A stretch of DNA of 64,000 nt from Sulfuricurvum sp. PC08-66 (GTDB lineage: Bacteria; Campylobacterota; Campylobacteria; Campylobacterales; Sulfurimonadaceae), in assembly GCA_000830255.1 (NCBI GenBank), contig JQIT01000006.1:124001-188000 (forward strand), in the 5' to 3' direction. The notes below the pieces were generated by a model, which saw only the letters and a program-made list of their open reading frames with translations, made no database searches and was not told the DNA's origin. Shown piece by piece: positions 51,498-62,060 of this stretch. How positions within the stretch are numbered: position 1 is the stretch's first letter; every line of letters begins with the position of its first letter. The position numbers and the translations under genes are program-made.

Positions 51498-52945
51498 TGT
51501 GCGCTGGGTAATCCTGTAAAGCTAAGAAGCGTTTTGAGATGCTCATCGATGAAGTGAATACCAATACCTAGCATAAAGTTGTAGTTACCTACTTTGGTCA
51601 CTGTGTCAGTCGTAGTCGATGCATCCCCATCGACATCTGCCAAATAGCTGTTACTAAAATTGAGAATATTATCCATACCAAAATAGAAATCCATATGGTC
51701 CAAATAGGTGTAGCGTGCTGTTAAATTAATACGCATTGTTTGCGAACGCCAATCGTTTTTGGAGCCAAAATCATAGGCATCGACAGAGAAACGCCATCGG
51801 TCATTAAAAGCGTAATAATCCATCCCTACTGAACCACGATTCTCTTGGAGTCCTATACGAAACTGCATATCCGAAAAGCGTTTGCCGTACATGATGGTGA
51901 ACCAATAGTTACCTAGCTCATGGCGAATAGGTGGTACATAGACGTAACTACCTACAGAGATATTACCGTCACGGTCTTTGGTGAAATCATCATCCGAAAC
52001 AACCTCTACCATATACGAAGTAGAGGGTTCAGGTCGATAGGTAAGCCCAGCGATGATTTTGTGCGAATTGTCATTGATGAGATAGCGGTCGTAAACCCCC
52101 AACTCCAACTGTGAATCGGTCAAAGAGGAGATAAATTGGTCGAGGCGTTTGATGACCTTGCGGCTGTCGTCAAAAAAATCGCCCGTACTGACAATGGTGT
52201 CATTAAGGGGTTTGGAGTTGGTGGTGATGAGCTGCTTGAGGTCGTCACCTGCTTGAGAGTAGGTATCGACCAAATCGTTAGCTTTTTGCTCAAAGGTAGG
52301 CACCCACGAATTGAGCTCTTTGCCTGTTTTGCGAAACTCTAGCGCCAACTCATCGTAGTGACGTAACGTCGAATTGACCAGCTCCTTGTTCTCTTGGATA
52401 AGCTCTCGAATGTCACGCATCGTCACCGCCAAATCATCGATGGTCGCTTTGAGCTCATCTTGACGACGTTGGTCCAGCACATTGTTGGCTGAATCCATCA
52501 AGGTATCAAATTTTTTGGCGGCTTGCGCAATAGCCTCACTCGTCTCATCGAAGCTAGAGAGCTTGGAGGTGTTGGTGATAGTCTCATCGGGCTTGAAATA
52601 GAGGGTTTGCGACCCAGCTTTGATGCTCACAATTTTATTGCCCAACATGCTCTCTTGCACCAGCGAAAGCTGTGAATCGACAGGTACTTCGACGGAGGTA
52701 TAAAGGGCGAGCACCAAAACTACACGCCCTTTGGAGAGCATGATATTCTCTACACGCCCTACTTCTACGCCGTTCATCTGTACGCGCGCTTGCTCTTTGA
52801 GACCTGTCGCATCTTCGACCATGACACGCAAGGTATAGACCTCATGCCCTACGGTACGAATGGAGTTGAGCTGCGTCGAGAGTGCCAACAAAAGCACAAA
52901 TCCAAACGCTACAAACAGGCCTACTTTGGCTTCTAAACGCATCAT
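51494..52945 (-). CDS. MCE/MlaD-family lipid-binding protein
   Basis: MlaD-type proteins carry phospholipids between the membranes. The 483-residue protein has one N-terminal membrane helix (about 8-26), an MCE domain (about 35-115: TLRVMVEDATGLKEQARVQMNGVEVGRV) and a long helical region with a beta-rich C-terminal end (from about 280). The long C-terminus is more than plain MlaD (about 180 residues). It overlaps lptD and the PRT gene by four bases each. Confidence 0.85.
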   Translation of the reverse strand: MMRLEAKVGLFVAFGFVLLLALSTQLNSIRTVGHEVYTLRVMVEDATGLKEQARVQMNGVEVGRVENIMLSKGRVVLVLALYTSVEVPVDSQLSLVQESMLGNKIVSIKAGSQTLYFKPDETITNTSKLSSFDETSEAIAQAAKKFDTLMDSANNVLDQRRQDELKATIDDLAVTMRDIRELIQENKELVNSTLRHYDELALEFRKTGKELNSWVPTFEQKANDLVDTYSQAGDDLKQLITTNSKPLNDTIVSTGDFFDDSRKVIKRLDQFISSLTDSQLELGVYDRYLINDNSHKIIAGLTYRPEPSTSYMVEVVSDDDFTKDRDGNISVGSYVYVPPIRHELGNYWFTIMYGKRFSDMQFRIGLQENRGSVGMDYYAFNDRWRFSVDAYDFGSKNDWRSQTMRINLTARYTYLDHMDFYFGMDNILNFSNSYLADVDGDASTTTDTVTKVGNYNFMLGIGIHFIDEHLKTLLSFTGLPSAQ

Positions 52946-55077
52946 GATCCTATTGATTGTTCTAGGGATTGGCGAAAGTCAAAGCCACCCAAAGGAATAA
53001 GCTCGATTTTAACATAAATATACCTATCTGTATATGAAGAGGCACCCGCATCTGTCGAGATTGGCGTGACGCGTTCAGAGTAGGAGAGCTCATAGCCCCA
53101 GCACCGTTTACGCATCGCAATACCTAGACTCCAATTTTGCGACGTTTGGGTGATGAAATCGAAAGCATAATTGCTTTTGAGACTATAAAGTGGCAAAAAA
53201 TTCCAGCTACCTGCAAAGGTGATAGCATTACTGATTTTCTCTATCGAGGGTTGGTTTTGGTAGTAGTGTGTGATGTTTGCGCTCAACGTTTCGCCACTAA
53301 ACGCCAATGAACTTACCATCTTCTCCAAACGCGCATTGGGTACTGAGTAGTAGAGCAAATTTTGAAGCGCCAATTGCGTCATCGGGCGCCATCGCATTTC
53401 GTTTTCGGTGGTGGTGAAATTAAAGCTATCTGTCTTGGTAATGGTCTGTGCCAACGATTGGTAAAAGCGCTCCTCCCCTTGGGCATCAAAGAGGTACTGC
53501 GTAAGACCAAATCGATAGGTATCGACGGTATCTGCAATATCTCCCTGCACAAACTCACACGGCTCCCCTACACTACAACCACTAGTAGTAAACTCGTTGT
53601 TGCTGTTGGTATAAAAGCCTGTGCGCAAATCGACCGTGGGCAGGGTGATACTGCCGTTAAGCTGCAAAGAGTGAAGCCAATGATTATCAAGCGGCTTGAC
53701 CAAATCAGTCCCAAGCGTAAAGGTCGATGCCATTTGCACGAGATTGCCATCGTCAAAGGTCGCTTTTTGCGTGGCGTTGTAATCCCCAAGCCCTGTGAAA
53801 CTGGTATTGGCTATCGAGATCCCCTCTTTGGCTTGGAAATAGAGATAATCATTGAAAAGCGGCACCGTCAAAAGCACAGGTGCCTCTACGGCTGTTTGGA
53901 TAGCGTTGGCGTATTTGCTACGTAGGCGCAACGTATTTTTGACATCGACAGAGTAGATGATATTTTCCCATAAAATTGAATCGATAAATTTATGGTATTG
54001 GCTCTTGGGAAGCTCTTGGAGGGTGTCGCTGTTATCTGTTTTGGAGGTATCCATAAAGAATTTACCGTACGCACCCGCATAGTGCGCGTCGCTACTCCAC
54101 GCATAATTGAGACGTGAAGTGCTAATGGTACTGGTTTGCAGTGCTTGGTTGGCTTTGAGTGCGACGTAATCGATATCGTTGACCAAATTTATATCCGCAA
54201 AGAGCGAATCTTCACCCTCTTGCATGGAGTCATCCCATACGTGTTTGCGACTATAATCTAGCTCTACGCCATAATGAAGCGCGTTTTTGAGATTGAGTTT
54301 GGCGATATAGGCATCAAAATCGTTGAAAATGCCCACCGCCACACTCCCTACCGACGTGGGTGAATCGACAAATCGATACTGTGCAAAGGCACCATTTCCG
54401 CGCTCGGTACGAAGCTGATACTTCACCTCTAGGTCGCTTCGCTTATTGATGGCCCAAAAATAGCTCTCTTCGAGGTACATACCATCAATTTCAGAGAACC
54501 CCATGCTAGGCGCCAAGAGTCCAGAGTGGCGCGAAAAATCGGTAGGAAACCCAATCCAAGGGAGATAAAAAACAGGAATATCTCCTGCGTAAAGACGCAT
54601 GTTCCAGATATTAACCCATTGCAGTTGTGGATAGTAAGTACCTGAACTAAACGCCATTCGCCAATCGGGATCTGAAGCGCTGCACGTAGAGATAACCGCC
54701 TCTTGGAGTTGATAGCTTTGGCTACTCCATTGCGCCTTACTTGAGGCTAGCCATGTGAAGGTTGTGCGGTCTTGCAAAAAGAAGGGGGCAAAGGTGTTGA
54801 TTTGGTTTACAGTGTCAAGCACAATCTCTTCGCCCAAGATGTACATAAATGCGCCTTGTAACATCGTGACGTTACCTTCAAGGCGCAGTGTATTATTGGC
54901 TTTGTCGTACATCACATAGGATGCCGACATCAGGGTATTGTCCATTAATACCAGCACATCGTCTCGCGCAATTATCGTAGTGGCATTCGCCTCGATGGTG
55001 CCGCTTAAAATTTCAACGTTTGCCCATAAAAAAGAGGTGAAAAAAAGCGTCAAAAGCGCAATGCTTCTACGCATCAA
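52942..55077 (-). CDS. lptD: LPS-assembly protein LptD
   Basis: LptD is the beta-barrel that inserts lipopolysaccharide into the outer leaflet of the outer membrane. The 711-residue protein has a signal peptide (about 1-19), an OstA-like jellyroll (about 25-120: ILSGTIEANATTIIARDDVLV) and a barrel of many beta strands. The length fits the family. Its start overlaps the RDD gene by 11 bases, and it is coupled to the MlaD-like gene. It fits with kdsA in an LPS-bearing cell. Confidence 0.88.
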   Translation of the reverse strand: MMRRSIALLTLFFTSFLWANVEILSGTIEANATTIIARDDVLVLMDNTLMSASYVMYDKANNTLRLEGNVTMLQGAFMYILGEEIVLDTVNQINTFAPFFLQDRTTFTWLASSKAQWSSQSYQLQEAVISTCSASDPDWRMAFSSGTYYPQLQWVNIWNMRLYAGDIPVFYLPWIGFPTDFSRHSGLLAPSMGFSEIDGMYLEESYFWAINKRSDLEVKYQLRTERGNGAFAQYRFVDSPTSVGSVAVGIFNDFDAYIAKLNLKNALHYGVELDYSRKHVWDDSMQEGEDSLFADINLVNDIDYVALKANQALQTSTISTSRLNYAWSSDAHYAGAYGKFFMDTSKTDNSDTLQELPKSQYHKFIDSILWENIIYSVDVKNTLRLRSKYANAIQTAVEAPVLLTVPLFNDYLYFQAKEGISIANTSFTGLGDYNATQKATFDDGNLVQMASTFTLGTDLVKPLDNHWLHSLQLNGSITLPTVDLRTGFYTNSNNEFTTSGCSVGEPCEFVQGDIADTVDTYRFGLTQYLFDAQGEERFYQSLAQTITKTDSFNFTTTENEMRWRPMTQLALQNLLYYSVPNARLEKMVSSLAFSGETLSANITHYYQNQPSIEKISNAITFAGSWNFLPLYSLKSNYAFDFITQTSQNWSLGIAMRKRCWGYELSYSERVTPISTDAGASSYTDRYIYVKIELIPLGGFDFRQSLEQSIGS

Positions 55078-55507
55078 TCACCACGGTTTTGGCACTTTTG
55101 TCGTGCCACGCTTGGCGATAGGGATCCAAAACGCCCCACAAAAAGCCCAAATTGAGCGCTAGTTCACTCACCAAGCGAATCAGAGAACGATTAAGCGCCT
55201 CAGGGAAAGTGGGAGTATCTCCCGTGGAGAGCGAAATGATGCGAATTTTCATCACCATCTTGCCCAAGGTAGCGCCATAAAGCTTCACAAAAAAGAGCTG
55301 ATACACAAATGCCAAAGGCAAATAGAGCATCACCAACTCCTCTTGCCACGCCATCATGTCGCTGGGTGAGATTACGCTCATACGCTCCCACTCGATAATC
55401 ATCATAAGCACCGCTAACACTACGATGTCTATAAACATCGCAACTGCACGCTTTTGTATCGAGGCAAGTGTTAGCTCTTCACGCGCCAAAAAATCATCAA
55501 TATACAC
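55067..55507 (-). CDS. RDD-family membrane protein
   Basis: The 146-residue protein has an RDD domain: ALASIQKRAVAMFIDIVVL-type start, with two or three membrane helices (about 20-45, 60-85, 110-125), and KMVMKIRIIS as the family's third signature region. RDD proteins may be transport-related but their role is unsettled. The GTG start overlaps the purD stop by one base (TAGTG), so it is coupled to purD. Confidence 0.8.
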   Translation of the reverse strand: MYIDDFLAREELTLASIQKRAVAMFIDIVVLAVLMMIIEWERMSVISPSDMMAWQEELVMLYLPLAFVYQLFFVKLYGATLGKMVMKIRIISLSTGDTPTFPEALNRSLIRLVSELALNLGFLWGVLDPYRQAWHDKSAKTVVIDA

Positions 55508-56784
55508 TATTGAATCCGTAACGCTTGGTAAGCAATATCGGTACGCATTTTTTTGCCTGCAAAATGGACCTGTCCCGCCATCAAATAGGCTCTGTCACGC
55601 GCTTGTTGAATCGTATCACCCAATCCCACGCACACCAAAACACGCCCACCTGTCGCCATGAGCATGCCATCAACCTCGCTCACACCTGCATAAGAGATAT
55701 GGGCATTGTGTGCTAGCTCTTCATGATGCACCTCATCGACGATGATTTGTGCACTTTGAGAATTTCCATAGGGGTAATTGGCACTTGCCATGACTACACC
55801 CACGGCGTATTGAGAACTAAAAGTCACCTGTAAGGCATCGAGCGATTTGGTCGCCGCTTTGTAAAAAAGCTCACTGGCAGGTGTCGTCATCAAAGGCATG
55901 AGAATTTCACACTCTGGATCCCCAAAACGGACATTGTATTCCAATACAATAGGCTCACCCGCTACGACCATCACACCGATAAAAAGGACACCCTCAAAAG
56001 GTGCCCCCTCTTTTTGCATCCCAATGAGGGTAGGCTCGATGACGCGTTTTTTGACCTTGGTATAGAGCGTCTCATCGACCAATGGCGTAGGTGCATAGGC
56101 TCCCATACCGCCTGTATTGGGACCTGTGTCACCATCACCGATACGTTTGTGGTCTTGAGCGGCTGGTAAGAGAATATAATCTTTGCCATCGCAAATAGCA
56201 AACATCGATAGCTCATAGCCGTCTAGATACTCTTCGACGATGACTTTTTTGCCCGCCTCGCCAAAGGCTACACCGCTAAGCATTTCGCCTACGCTACGCT
56301 TGGCCTCATCCTTACTCTGTGCAATGATGACCCCTTTGCCCCCGCACAAACCATCCGCTTTGACCACAATAGGCGTGCTCTTCATCGCATCGATAAATTT
56401 GTACGCTTTTTCGATGCTGTCGGTCTCGATGTAGGCGGCTGTAGGGATGGCATATTTGGCAAGGAAGTTTTTCATATAGACTTTGGAGCCTTCCAAACGT
56501 GCAGCAGCGGCAGTGGGTCCAAAAATCGTCGCATTGGCGGCACGAAAAATATCGACGATTCCCTCGACCAGCGGCTGTTCAGGTCCTACGATGGTCAAAT
56601 CGATACCGTTTTGTTGGACATATGCCAAAAGTGCCTCGTAGCTCTCATACGCCACATTCGCACCCAGCATACTTGTAGCACCATTACCAGGGGCAAAATA
56701 AAGGTGTGATACCGCTCTATCCTTGGAGAGTGCCAATCCTATAGAAAACTCTCTGCCACCACTGCCTACGACTAAAACTTTCAT
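55507..56784 (-). CDS. purD: Phosphoribosylamine--glycine ligase
   Basis: PurD joins phosphoribosylamine and glycine with ATP in the second step of purine synthesis. The 425-residue ATP-grasp protein starts [21 protein letters not shown] and carries [26 protein letters not shown] and [11 protein letters not shown], all PurD marks. It is preceded by a 333-nt spacer holding a probable 6S RNA and competing hairpins, and leads the purD-RDD-lptD operon. Confidence 0.96.
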   Translation of the reverse strand: MKVLVVGSGGREFSIGLALSKDRAVSHLYFAPGNGATSMLGANVAYESYEALLAYVQQNGIDLTIVGPEQPLVEGIVDIFRAANATIFGPTAAAARLEGSKVYMKNFLAKYAIPTAAYIETDSIEKAYKFIDAMKSTPIVVKADGLCGGKGVIIAQSKDEAKRSVGEMLSGVAFGEAGKKVIVEEYLDGYELSMFAICDGKDYILLPAAQDHKRIGDGDTGPNTGGMGAYAPTPLVDETLYTKVKKRVIEPTLIGMQKEGAPFEGVLFIGVMVVAGEPIVLEYNVRFGDPECEILMPLMTTPASELFYKAATKSLDALQVTFSSQYAVGVVMASANYPYGNSQSAQIIVDEVHHEELAHNAHISYAGVSEVDGMLMATGGRVLVCVGLGDTIQQARDRAYLMAGQVHFAGKKMRTDIAYQALRIQ

Positions 56785-56820
56785 CTTTTTCCTTGACGCT
56801 TATTTTTATACTTTTTGTCA

Positions 56821-56872
56821 AGCTTTTTGTTCAAAATGGCTTGGGCATTTTTCAACAAAAAGCTCATTTTGA
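56821..56872 (-). promoter_or_regulatory. Two mutually exclusive hairpins before purD
   Basis: AGCTTTTTGTT (56821-56831) pairs perfectly with AACAAAAAGCT (56854-56864). TCAAAATG (56831-56838) pairs perfectly with CATTTTGA (56865-56872). The two stems cross each other, so only one can form at a time. This lies between the 6S-like RNA and purD, and has no obvious U-run terminator. Confidence 0.45.
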
Positions 56873-57068
56873 CCCAAGTGACCGTTCCGCATCATAGCCT
56901 TGGTTCGCAAAGCTAATGTGTGCGAAAGGGAGGCATCTCTTAGGTCGCAACATCTCATATCTCTCGATACTCAAACAATGCCACGTCACACGAAATGCGC
57001 TACCTAATTTCGCGAATCAATGTATCGAACCCCTAAAGTAAACGGTTGTCGAATCACCCAGTGTCAAG
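56865..57068 (-). ncRNA. ssrS: Probable 6S RNA
   Basis: Nested paired segments form one long rod: 57063-57067 with 56869-56873, 57041-57046 with 56881-56886, 57026-57031 with 56902-56907, 56987-56991 with 56917-56922, 56978-56982 with 56932-56936, and an apical 56966-56969 with 56958-56961. Between the second and third lies a large asymmetric bubble with its own small hairpin (56991-56996 with 57007-57012). This is the 6S RNA shape, a mimic of open promoter DNA that binds RNA polymerase. A -10-like TATACT lies at 57073-57078. Confidence 0.6.
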
Positions 57069-57118
57069 CGAAAGTATAACGCGAAGAAGCTATTTTTTTC
57101 GCCCTTTTTTGACGCTTT

Positions 57119-58666
57119 TTATTCCCACTCGATAGTAGCAGGAGGCTTGGAGGAGATGTCATAAACGACACGGTTGATGCCCTTGACCTCATTGATGATA
57201 CGACGGCTGATACGCTCCAAAAGGTCGTGTGGCAAGTGCGCAAAAGTCGCTGTCATTCCATCGACTGCCTCTACCACACGTACAGCTACGGTGTTATCGT
57301 AGGTGCGATTATCACCCATAACCCCTACCGATTTAACATTAAGCAGTACCGCAAAAGCTTGCCACGTTTTGGCGTAGTAGCCGCTTGCTTTTAGCTCATC
57401 CAAGAGTATCACATCTGCCTCGCGCAACAAATCCAAATCAGCACGATTCACCGCACCCATGATACGAATACCTAGCCCCGGACCTGGGAAAGGGTGACGG
57501 TTTATCATCCCCTCTGGTAGTCCCAACTCTAGGCCTAATTTACGCACTTCGTCTTTGAAGAGTTCGCGCAACGGCTCGATAAGTTTGAAATCCATCCAAT
57601 CGGGCAAGCCGCCTACATTGTGGTGCGATTTAATCACCTCAGAGGGACCATTCACCGAAACTGACTCGATGACATCGGGATAGAGGGTGCCTTGGGCAAG
57701 GTATTTGATACCGTCATGTTTTTTGGCTTCTGCCTCAAAGACCTCGATGAAGGTGTGTCCAATAATTTTGCGCTTTTTCTCAGGGTCTGTGACACCTTCG
57801 AGTTTGTCCAAAAAGGTATCGACTGCATCGACGGTAATGAGTGGCACTTTGAGGTTGATTTTGAAAACCTCCTCGACCTGCTCACGCTCACCTTTGCGTA
57901 GCAATCCATTGTCGACAAAGACAGGGATAAGTTGGTCTCCGATTGCCTCATACAAAAGTGCCGCCGTGACCGAAGAGTCTACGCCACCGCTAAGCCCGCA
58001 TAGCACTTTGTCAGAGCCAACCATTTCGCGGATTTTGACAATTTGCTCTTTGAGAAAGTGTCCCATCTCCCATTTTTCGGTGATCCCACAGATTTTGCGC
58101 GCAAAGTTGCGAAGCATCAAATAGCCCTCTTCGGAGTGCTGTACCTCAGGGTGGAACTGCATCGCATAGACTTTTTTGGACGCATTGGCTATAGCTGCAA
58201 AAGGAGAGTTTGCCGAGGTTGCAATCACCTCAAAACCACTAGGAAGCACATCGACACGGTCAGCGTGGCTCATCCATACGACACGCTCGTTGTCGCACTG
58301 GTCAAAAAGCACCGATGTTTTGCCCCCTACCGTGATAGTAAGCTCCGCTTTGCCATATTCGTGATGGTCAGCGCGTACGACCGAACCCCCAAAATCGACA
58401 GCAATACGTTGCATACCGTAGCAAATACCTAGCACTGGCACACCCAAGGCGTAGATACCCTTATCGACGGTGTAGGCATCTTTGGCATAGACCGATGAAG
58501 GCCCACCGCTCAAAATAATACCTTGGGGATTTTTGGCTTTGATGGTCTCTAGTGCGGTGTGATAGGGGACGATTTCACAATAGACCCTATCCTCACGCAA
58601 CCTTCGCGCAATCAACTGCGTATATTGCGACCCAAAATCCAAAACTACAATGCTTACATTTTTCAA
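57119..58666 (-). CDS. guaA: GMP synthase (glutamine-hydrolysing)
   Basis: GuaA makes GMP from XMP, ATP and glutamine. The 515-residue protein has an N-terminal glutamine amidotransferase domain (about 1-190, catalytic Cys in GICYGMQ), an ATP pyrophosphatase domain with the PP-loop GLSGGVDSS (about 217-225), and a C-terminal dimer domain with [12 protein letters not shown]. All catalytic motifs are present and the length is typical. It is upstream of purD on the same strand, with the 6S-like RNA between. Confidence 0.97.
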   Translation of the reverse strand: MKNVSIVVLDFGSQYTQLIARRLREDRVYCEIVPYHTALETIKAKNPQGIILSGGPSSVYAKDAYTVDKGIYALGVPVLGICYGMQRIAVDFGGSVVRADHHEYGKAELTITVGGKTSVLFDQCDNERVVWMSHADRVDVLPSGFEVIATSANSPFAAIANASKKVYAMQFHPEVQHSEEGYLMLRNFARKICGITEKWEMGHFLKEQIVKIREMVGSDKVLCGLSGGVDSSVTAALLYEAIGDQLIPVFVDNGLLRKGEREQVEEVFKINLKVPLITVDAVDTFLDKLEGVTDPEKKRKIIGHTFIEVFEAEAKKHDGIKYLAQGTLYPDVIESVSVNGPSEVIKSHHNVGGLPDWMDFKLIEPLRELFKDEVRKLGLELGLPEGMINRHPFPGPGLGIRIMGAVNRADLDLLREADVILLDELKASGYYAKTWQAFAVLLNVKSVGVMGDNRTYDNTVAVRVVEAVDGMTATFAHLPHDLLERISRRIINEVKGINRVVYDISSKPPATIEWE

Positions 58667-58710
58667 AATAACTCCCTCTAATAAACTACGTAACGCTAAA
58701 AAATTTTCTT

Positions 58711-60069
58711 TTAATGAGCCGCTGTATGCGTATCGACTATCTGTGTAGTAGGTTCATCGTAGTGCACATACCACTCAAGCACCTCAAACTGCACATACCA
58801 AATAGCTATTGAAACAACAAAACCTGCCAAAACCGTCCATGCTAGACGAATATGTGAACCAAAAGTATAGATGCCTTTGAGTTTGCCCATGACACCCACA
58901 CCCGCGGCAGAACCAAAGCTAATAAGTGACCCACCGATACCTGCTGTCATGGTGACAAGCATCCATTGTGAAAGCTCCATTTCGGGGTTTGCTTTAAGTA
59001 CTGCACTCATTACAGGGACGTTGTCCACAATAGCAGAGAGGAAACCAATACCAATATTGACCGTCGTATGGTCGAACATTTCGTAGAGCTGAACCGCATA
59101 CGACAAAAATCCTGCGAAGTGCAAGGCACCCACAGCAGCCAAAATACCAAAGAAGAAGAGCAACGTATCGTTTTCAATTTTGCTGATTGTGTGATAGATA
59201 TTAACATTGATGTCATGACGTTTTTTCAATCGATAGGTGTAGAGCTTGAGGAGTGAAAGACCAAAGAGCATCCCCCACATTGGTGGCAAATGCATCACCT
59301 GCTTACCTATAACGGCAATAAAGATGGTAAAAACACCCAACGCAATAATGGTTTTGCCCCCTTTGCCAATCGTCTCACGAGGGGTATCTTCGGGCATTTT
59401 GTCTGGCGCACCGTAGGGTACAAAACGGCTTAGCAACCATGCAGTGACTACCCAACCTACAAACGACGCAGGGAAGAGAAAGATGAAATCGATGAAGTGC
59501 CCTTTGCCAGCGCTCCACGCCATCAAGGTCGTGATATCTCCAAAGGGACTCCATGCACCCCCTGCATTCGCCGCTACGACGATGTTAACTGCACCAGGAA
59601 TCAAGAAATCGGTTTTTTTGCCATCAATGGTCACCAAAACTGTCGAGAGAATGAGTGCCGTTGTAAGGTTGTCTGCAACAGGAGAGATAAAAAAGGCTAT
59701 CAATCCCGTGATCCAAAAGAGTTTGCGGTAACTCATCTCTTTGGAGACAAGGTTGCCTTTGAGCGCATTGAAGACACCGCGTTCGATAAGCGCTTCGATG
59801 AAGGTCATCGCCACATACAAGAAGAAGAAAATCTCAGCAATTTCGAGAATAAGATGTTCGACCTCACTCTCCAAAGGGTGCATCTCATACCCCATAAGGG
59901 CATAAAAGACACCAATAACCACAAACATAAAGGTCCCCGTAAAGAGGGCGGGTTTAGATTTGTTGATGTGATAATGCTCCTCAGCAGCGATAAAATAGTA
60001 CCCCACTATGAATACTGCCAATAAAAACCACCCTATCGGGTGTGTAACCAAATCGATTGCTTCGTGCAT
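58711..60069 (-). CDS. nhaD: Sodium/proton antiporter NhaD
   Basis: NhaD exchanges sodium for protons and helps pH and salt balance. The 452-residue membrane protein has about twelve helices. It keeps conserved segments such as [52 protein letters not shown] and [16 protein letters not shown], all NhaD/ArsB-superfamily marks. A His-rich end (TVDTHTAAH-like) follows the last helix. It lies between nadB and guaA with no clear operon link. Confidence 0.9.
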   Translation of the reverse strand: MHEAIDLVTHPIGWFLLAVFIVGYYFIAAEEHYHINKSKPALFTGTFMFVVIGVFYALMGYEMHPLESEVEHLILEIAEIFFFLYVAMTFIEALIERGVFNALKGNLVSKEMSYRKLFWITGLIAFFISPVADNLTTALILSTVLVTIDGKKTDFLIPGAVNIVVAANAGGAWSPFGDITTLMAWSAGKGHFIDFIFLFPASFVGWVVTAWLLSRFVPYGAPDKMPEDTPRETIGKGGKTIIALGVFTIFIAVIGKQVMHLPPMWGMLFGLSLLKLYTYRLKKRHDINVNIYHTISKIENDTLLFFFGILAAVGALHFAGFLSYAVQLYEMFDHTTVNIGIGFLSAIVDNVPVMSAVLKANPEMELSQWMLVTMTAGIGGSLISFGSAAGVGVMGKLKGIYTFGSHIRLAWTVLAGFVVSIAIWYVQFEVLEWYVHYDEPTTQIVDTHTAAH

Positions 60070-60078
60070 CGCTCTCTC

Positions 60079-61518
60079 CTATGTAATGTAATGAACACCT
60101 AATGAGGTCTCTCTTTTTAATGCCGCTTCGACAATGGCTTTAGCCGTCAACAAACGCAGTCTCACCAGTCGACCGATGCTTTGCGAAAGTGCGCCATCGA
60201 TAAAGGTTTTTGCTCTCAAAAGCCCCTCTCGCGTGCGCACTATGCCCACATCGTCCCACATGATTTGACGCAACTCCTGCTTGATTGCCTCATCCCCATC
60301 TAGAAACAGCATTGTAGCATTTAACGCAAAGCTTTTTGGGGCAAGTACGTGCAGATGTTGGCTAGCATGATGGGTCGCTTGCTTGGCAAAAACAAGCCCT
60401 TCGATGAGCGAATTGCTCGCCAATCGATTGGCACCATGCACCCCTGTGCAGGCGACCTCGCCTACAGCGTAGAGATTTTTCATCCCTACTACGAGTGCAT
60501 CACGGTCAGTTTTGATACCCCCTAGCGCATAGTGAAACGCGGGCGAAATAGGCACTCGGTCTTGGGGCAGTGTGTAGCCAAAAGCAGCCAAGCTCTTGGT
60601 GATATTGGGAAATCGCTCATGAAAAGCGTGCGGCTCAAACGAAGAGAAATCGAGATAAATTTTACCATTGCCCTTTTTGGCTTCATAAAATATCGCTCGA
60701 CTCACCACATCACGCGGCGCCAATTCCCCCAACTCATGCACATCAAAGACGAATCGACGACCCTCTTCATTGACAATGGTAGCGCCCTCCCCTCGAAGCG
60801 CTTCAGTCAAGAGCTGTTTGCGTGCTAGCTTGGAGCCTACATAGACCGTAGGGTGAAACTGCATCATCTCCATATCTTCTAGAGGCAATCCCTTTTCGAC
60901 GGCGATACCTTGAATATCCCCCGAGATACGTCGCGCATTGGTGTGATACTCAAAAAGCGCACCCACACCACCGCTAGCGATGATGGTAGCGTTTGCATAA
61001 ATATTTTCGATATTTCCATCGTTGTGCAAAAGCGTCGCACCGTAACAATATTCGCCCTCGATTAGCAGGTCAATGACCTGCGCACTCACCATTGGATGAG
61101 CGTTTTGCTCCAACAAAAAGTGGTGAATATAACGCCCCGTCGCATCGCCACCTGCGTGCAAAATACGACTCGCACTGTGCGCCGCCTCTTTGGTATAGAG
61201 CAATCGTCCGTTCACATCGGTATCGAAGACAAAGCCGCGTGCAATGAGGTCATCGATGACGGTGATGCTTTGCTCGACGAGCAATCGCACATTTTCGCGG
61301 TTGTTGACACCGCACCCTGCCAACATCGTATCGGCAATATGGGCATCGATATCTTGCGCATCCACCGCCGTAGCGACGCCCCCTTGTGCATAAAAAGTGT
61401 TGCACTCCCATGGATTGTTTTTGGAGACAATGAGTACACGCTTGGAGGTGGGAATATTGAGTGCCGCATAGAGTCCTGCCACCCCAGCGCCAATAATAAG
61501 ATAGTCGTATTGCATCAA
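60079..61518 (-). CDS. nadB: L-aspartate oxidase
   Basis: NadB oxidises aspartate to iminoaspartate, the first step of NAD synthesis. The 479-residue flavoprotein starts with the FAD-binding YDYLIIGAGVAGLYAALNI and has the substrate-region EAAHSASRILHAGGDATGR, then APRDVVSRAI and GEVACTGVHGANRLASNSLIEGLVF. The C-terminus is somewhat shorter than that of E. coli NadB. It ends ten nt before nhaD and is divergent from the DUF721-like gene. Confidence 0.95.
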   Translation of the reverse strand: MMQYDYLIIGAGVAGLYAALNIPTSKRVLIVSKNNPWECNTFYAQGGVATAVDAQDIDAHIADTMLAGCGVNNRENVRLLVEQSITVIDDLIARGFVFDTDVNGRLLYTKEAAHSASRILHAGGDATGRYIHHFLLEQNAHPMVSAQVIDLLIEGEYCYGATLLHNDGNIENIYANATIIASGGVGALFEYHTNARRISGDIQGIAVEKGLPLEDMEMMQFHPTVYVGSKLARKQLLTEALRGEGATIVNEEGRRFVFDVHELGELAPRDVVSRAIFYEAKKGNGKIYLDFSSFEPHAFHERFPNITKSLAAFGYTLPQDRVPISPAFHYALGGIKTDRDALVVGMKNLYAVGEVACTGVHGANRLASNSLIEGLVFAKQATHHASQHLHVLAPKSFALNATMLFLDGDEAIKQELRQIMWDDVGIVRTREGLLRAKTFIDGALSQSIGRLVRLRLLTAKAIVEAALKRETSLGVHYIT

Positions 61519-61618
61519 AAATCTAATCTACAACGTGCGGTGTAAAAGTGGCATAGACAGGGTCGCCTTTGTACCCGCATGCGGTGAGGCTTAAAACTAA
61601 AAATGTTATGATAATCGC

Positions 61619-62059
61619 ATGAAAAACGCGAAAATGATTGTGTCGCATCTAATGGTGCATCCCCAGTTCAAAAAATTGGCAACCATTCGGTGTTTGGCGC
61701 GATTGGTTAGCCTTTTACCCGCACCTCTAGGGCGCCAAATACGTGCCACCTACATCAAGAACGATACGCTCTTTTTTATCGTGGCACATCCGGGTGCAAA
61801 AATGGAGATTGATAATATAGCAACAAGTATAAAAAGCCCTTTAACCAAGGCTTTGGCGATGTGCGATGAGACACTAACCTTTACCCAAATACGTAGCTTC
61901 GTCACCAACCAACCGCTCGAAAAACCGCTCCCCACTCGCCCTACCGAATACCGCATGTATGAACGTGCCACGGGAGAGTTTGAAAACCCCTACACCAATC
62001 CCAAGCTTCACGCCACACTCGAAGCCATACGCGCTTTGATTCAACAAGCAAAAGCCTAA
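61619..62059 (+). CDS. DUF721/DciA-like protein
   Basis: The 146-residue protein has a DUF721-like central region: YIKNDTLFFIVAHPGAKMEI matches the strand-turn-strand of DciA-type proteins, which load replicative helicase in many bacteria. There is no signal peptide. The C-terminal third is Pro- and Thr-rich, then helical. The start is ATG at 61619, and uvrC begins one nt after its stop, so the two are cotranscribed. Confidence 0.55.
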   Translation: MKNAKMIVSHLMVHPQFKKLATIRCLARLVSLLPAPLGRQIRATYIKNDTLFFIVAHPGAKMEIDNIATSIKSPLTKALAMCDETLTFTQIRSFVTNQPLEKPLPTRPTEYRMYERATGEFENPYTNPKLHATLEAIRALIQQAKA

Positions 62060-62060
62060 C

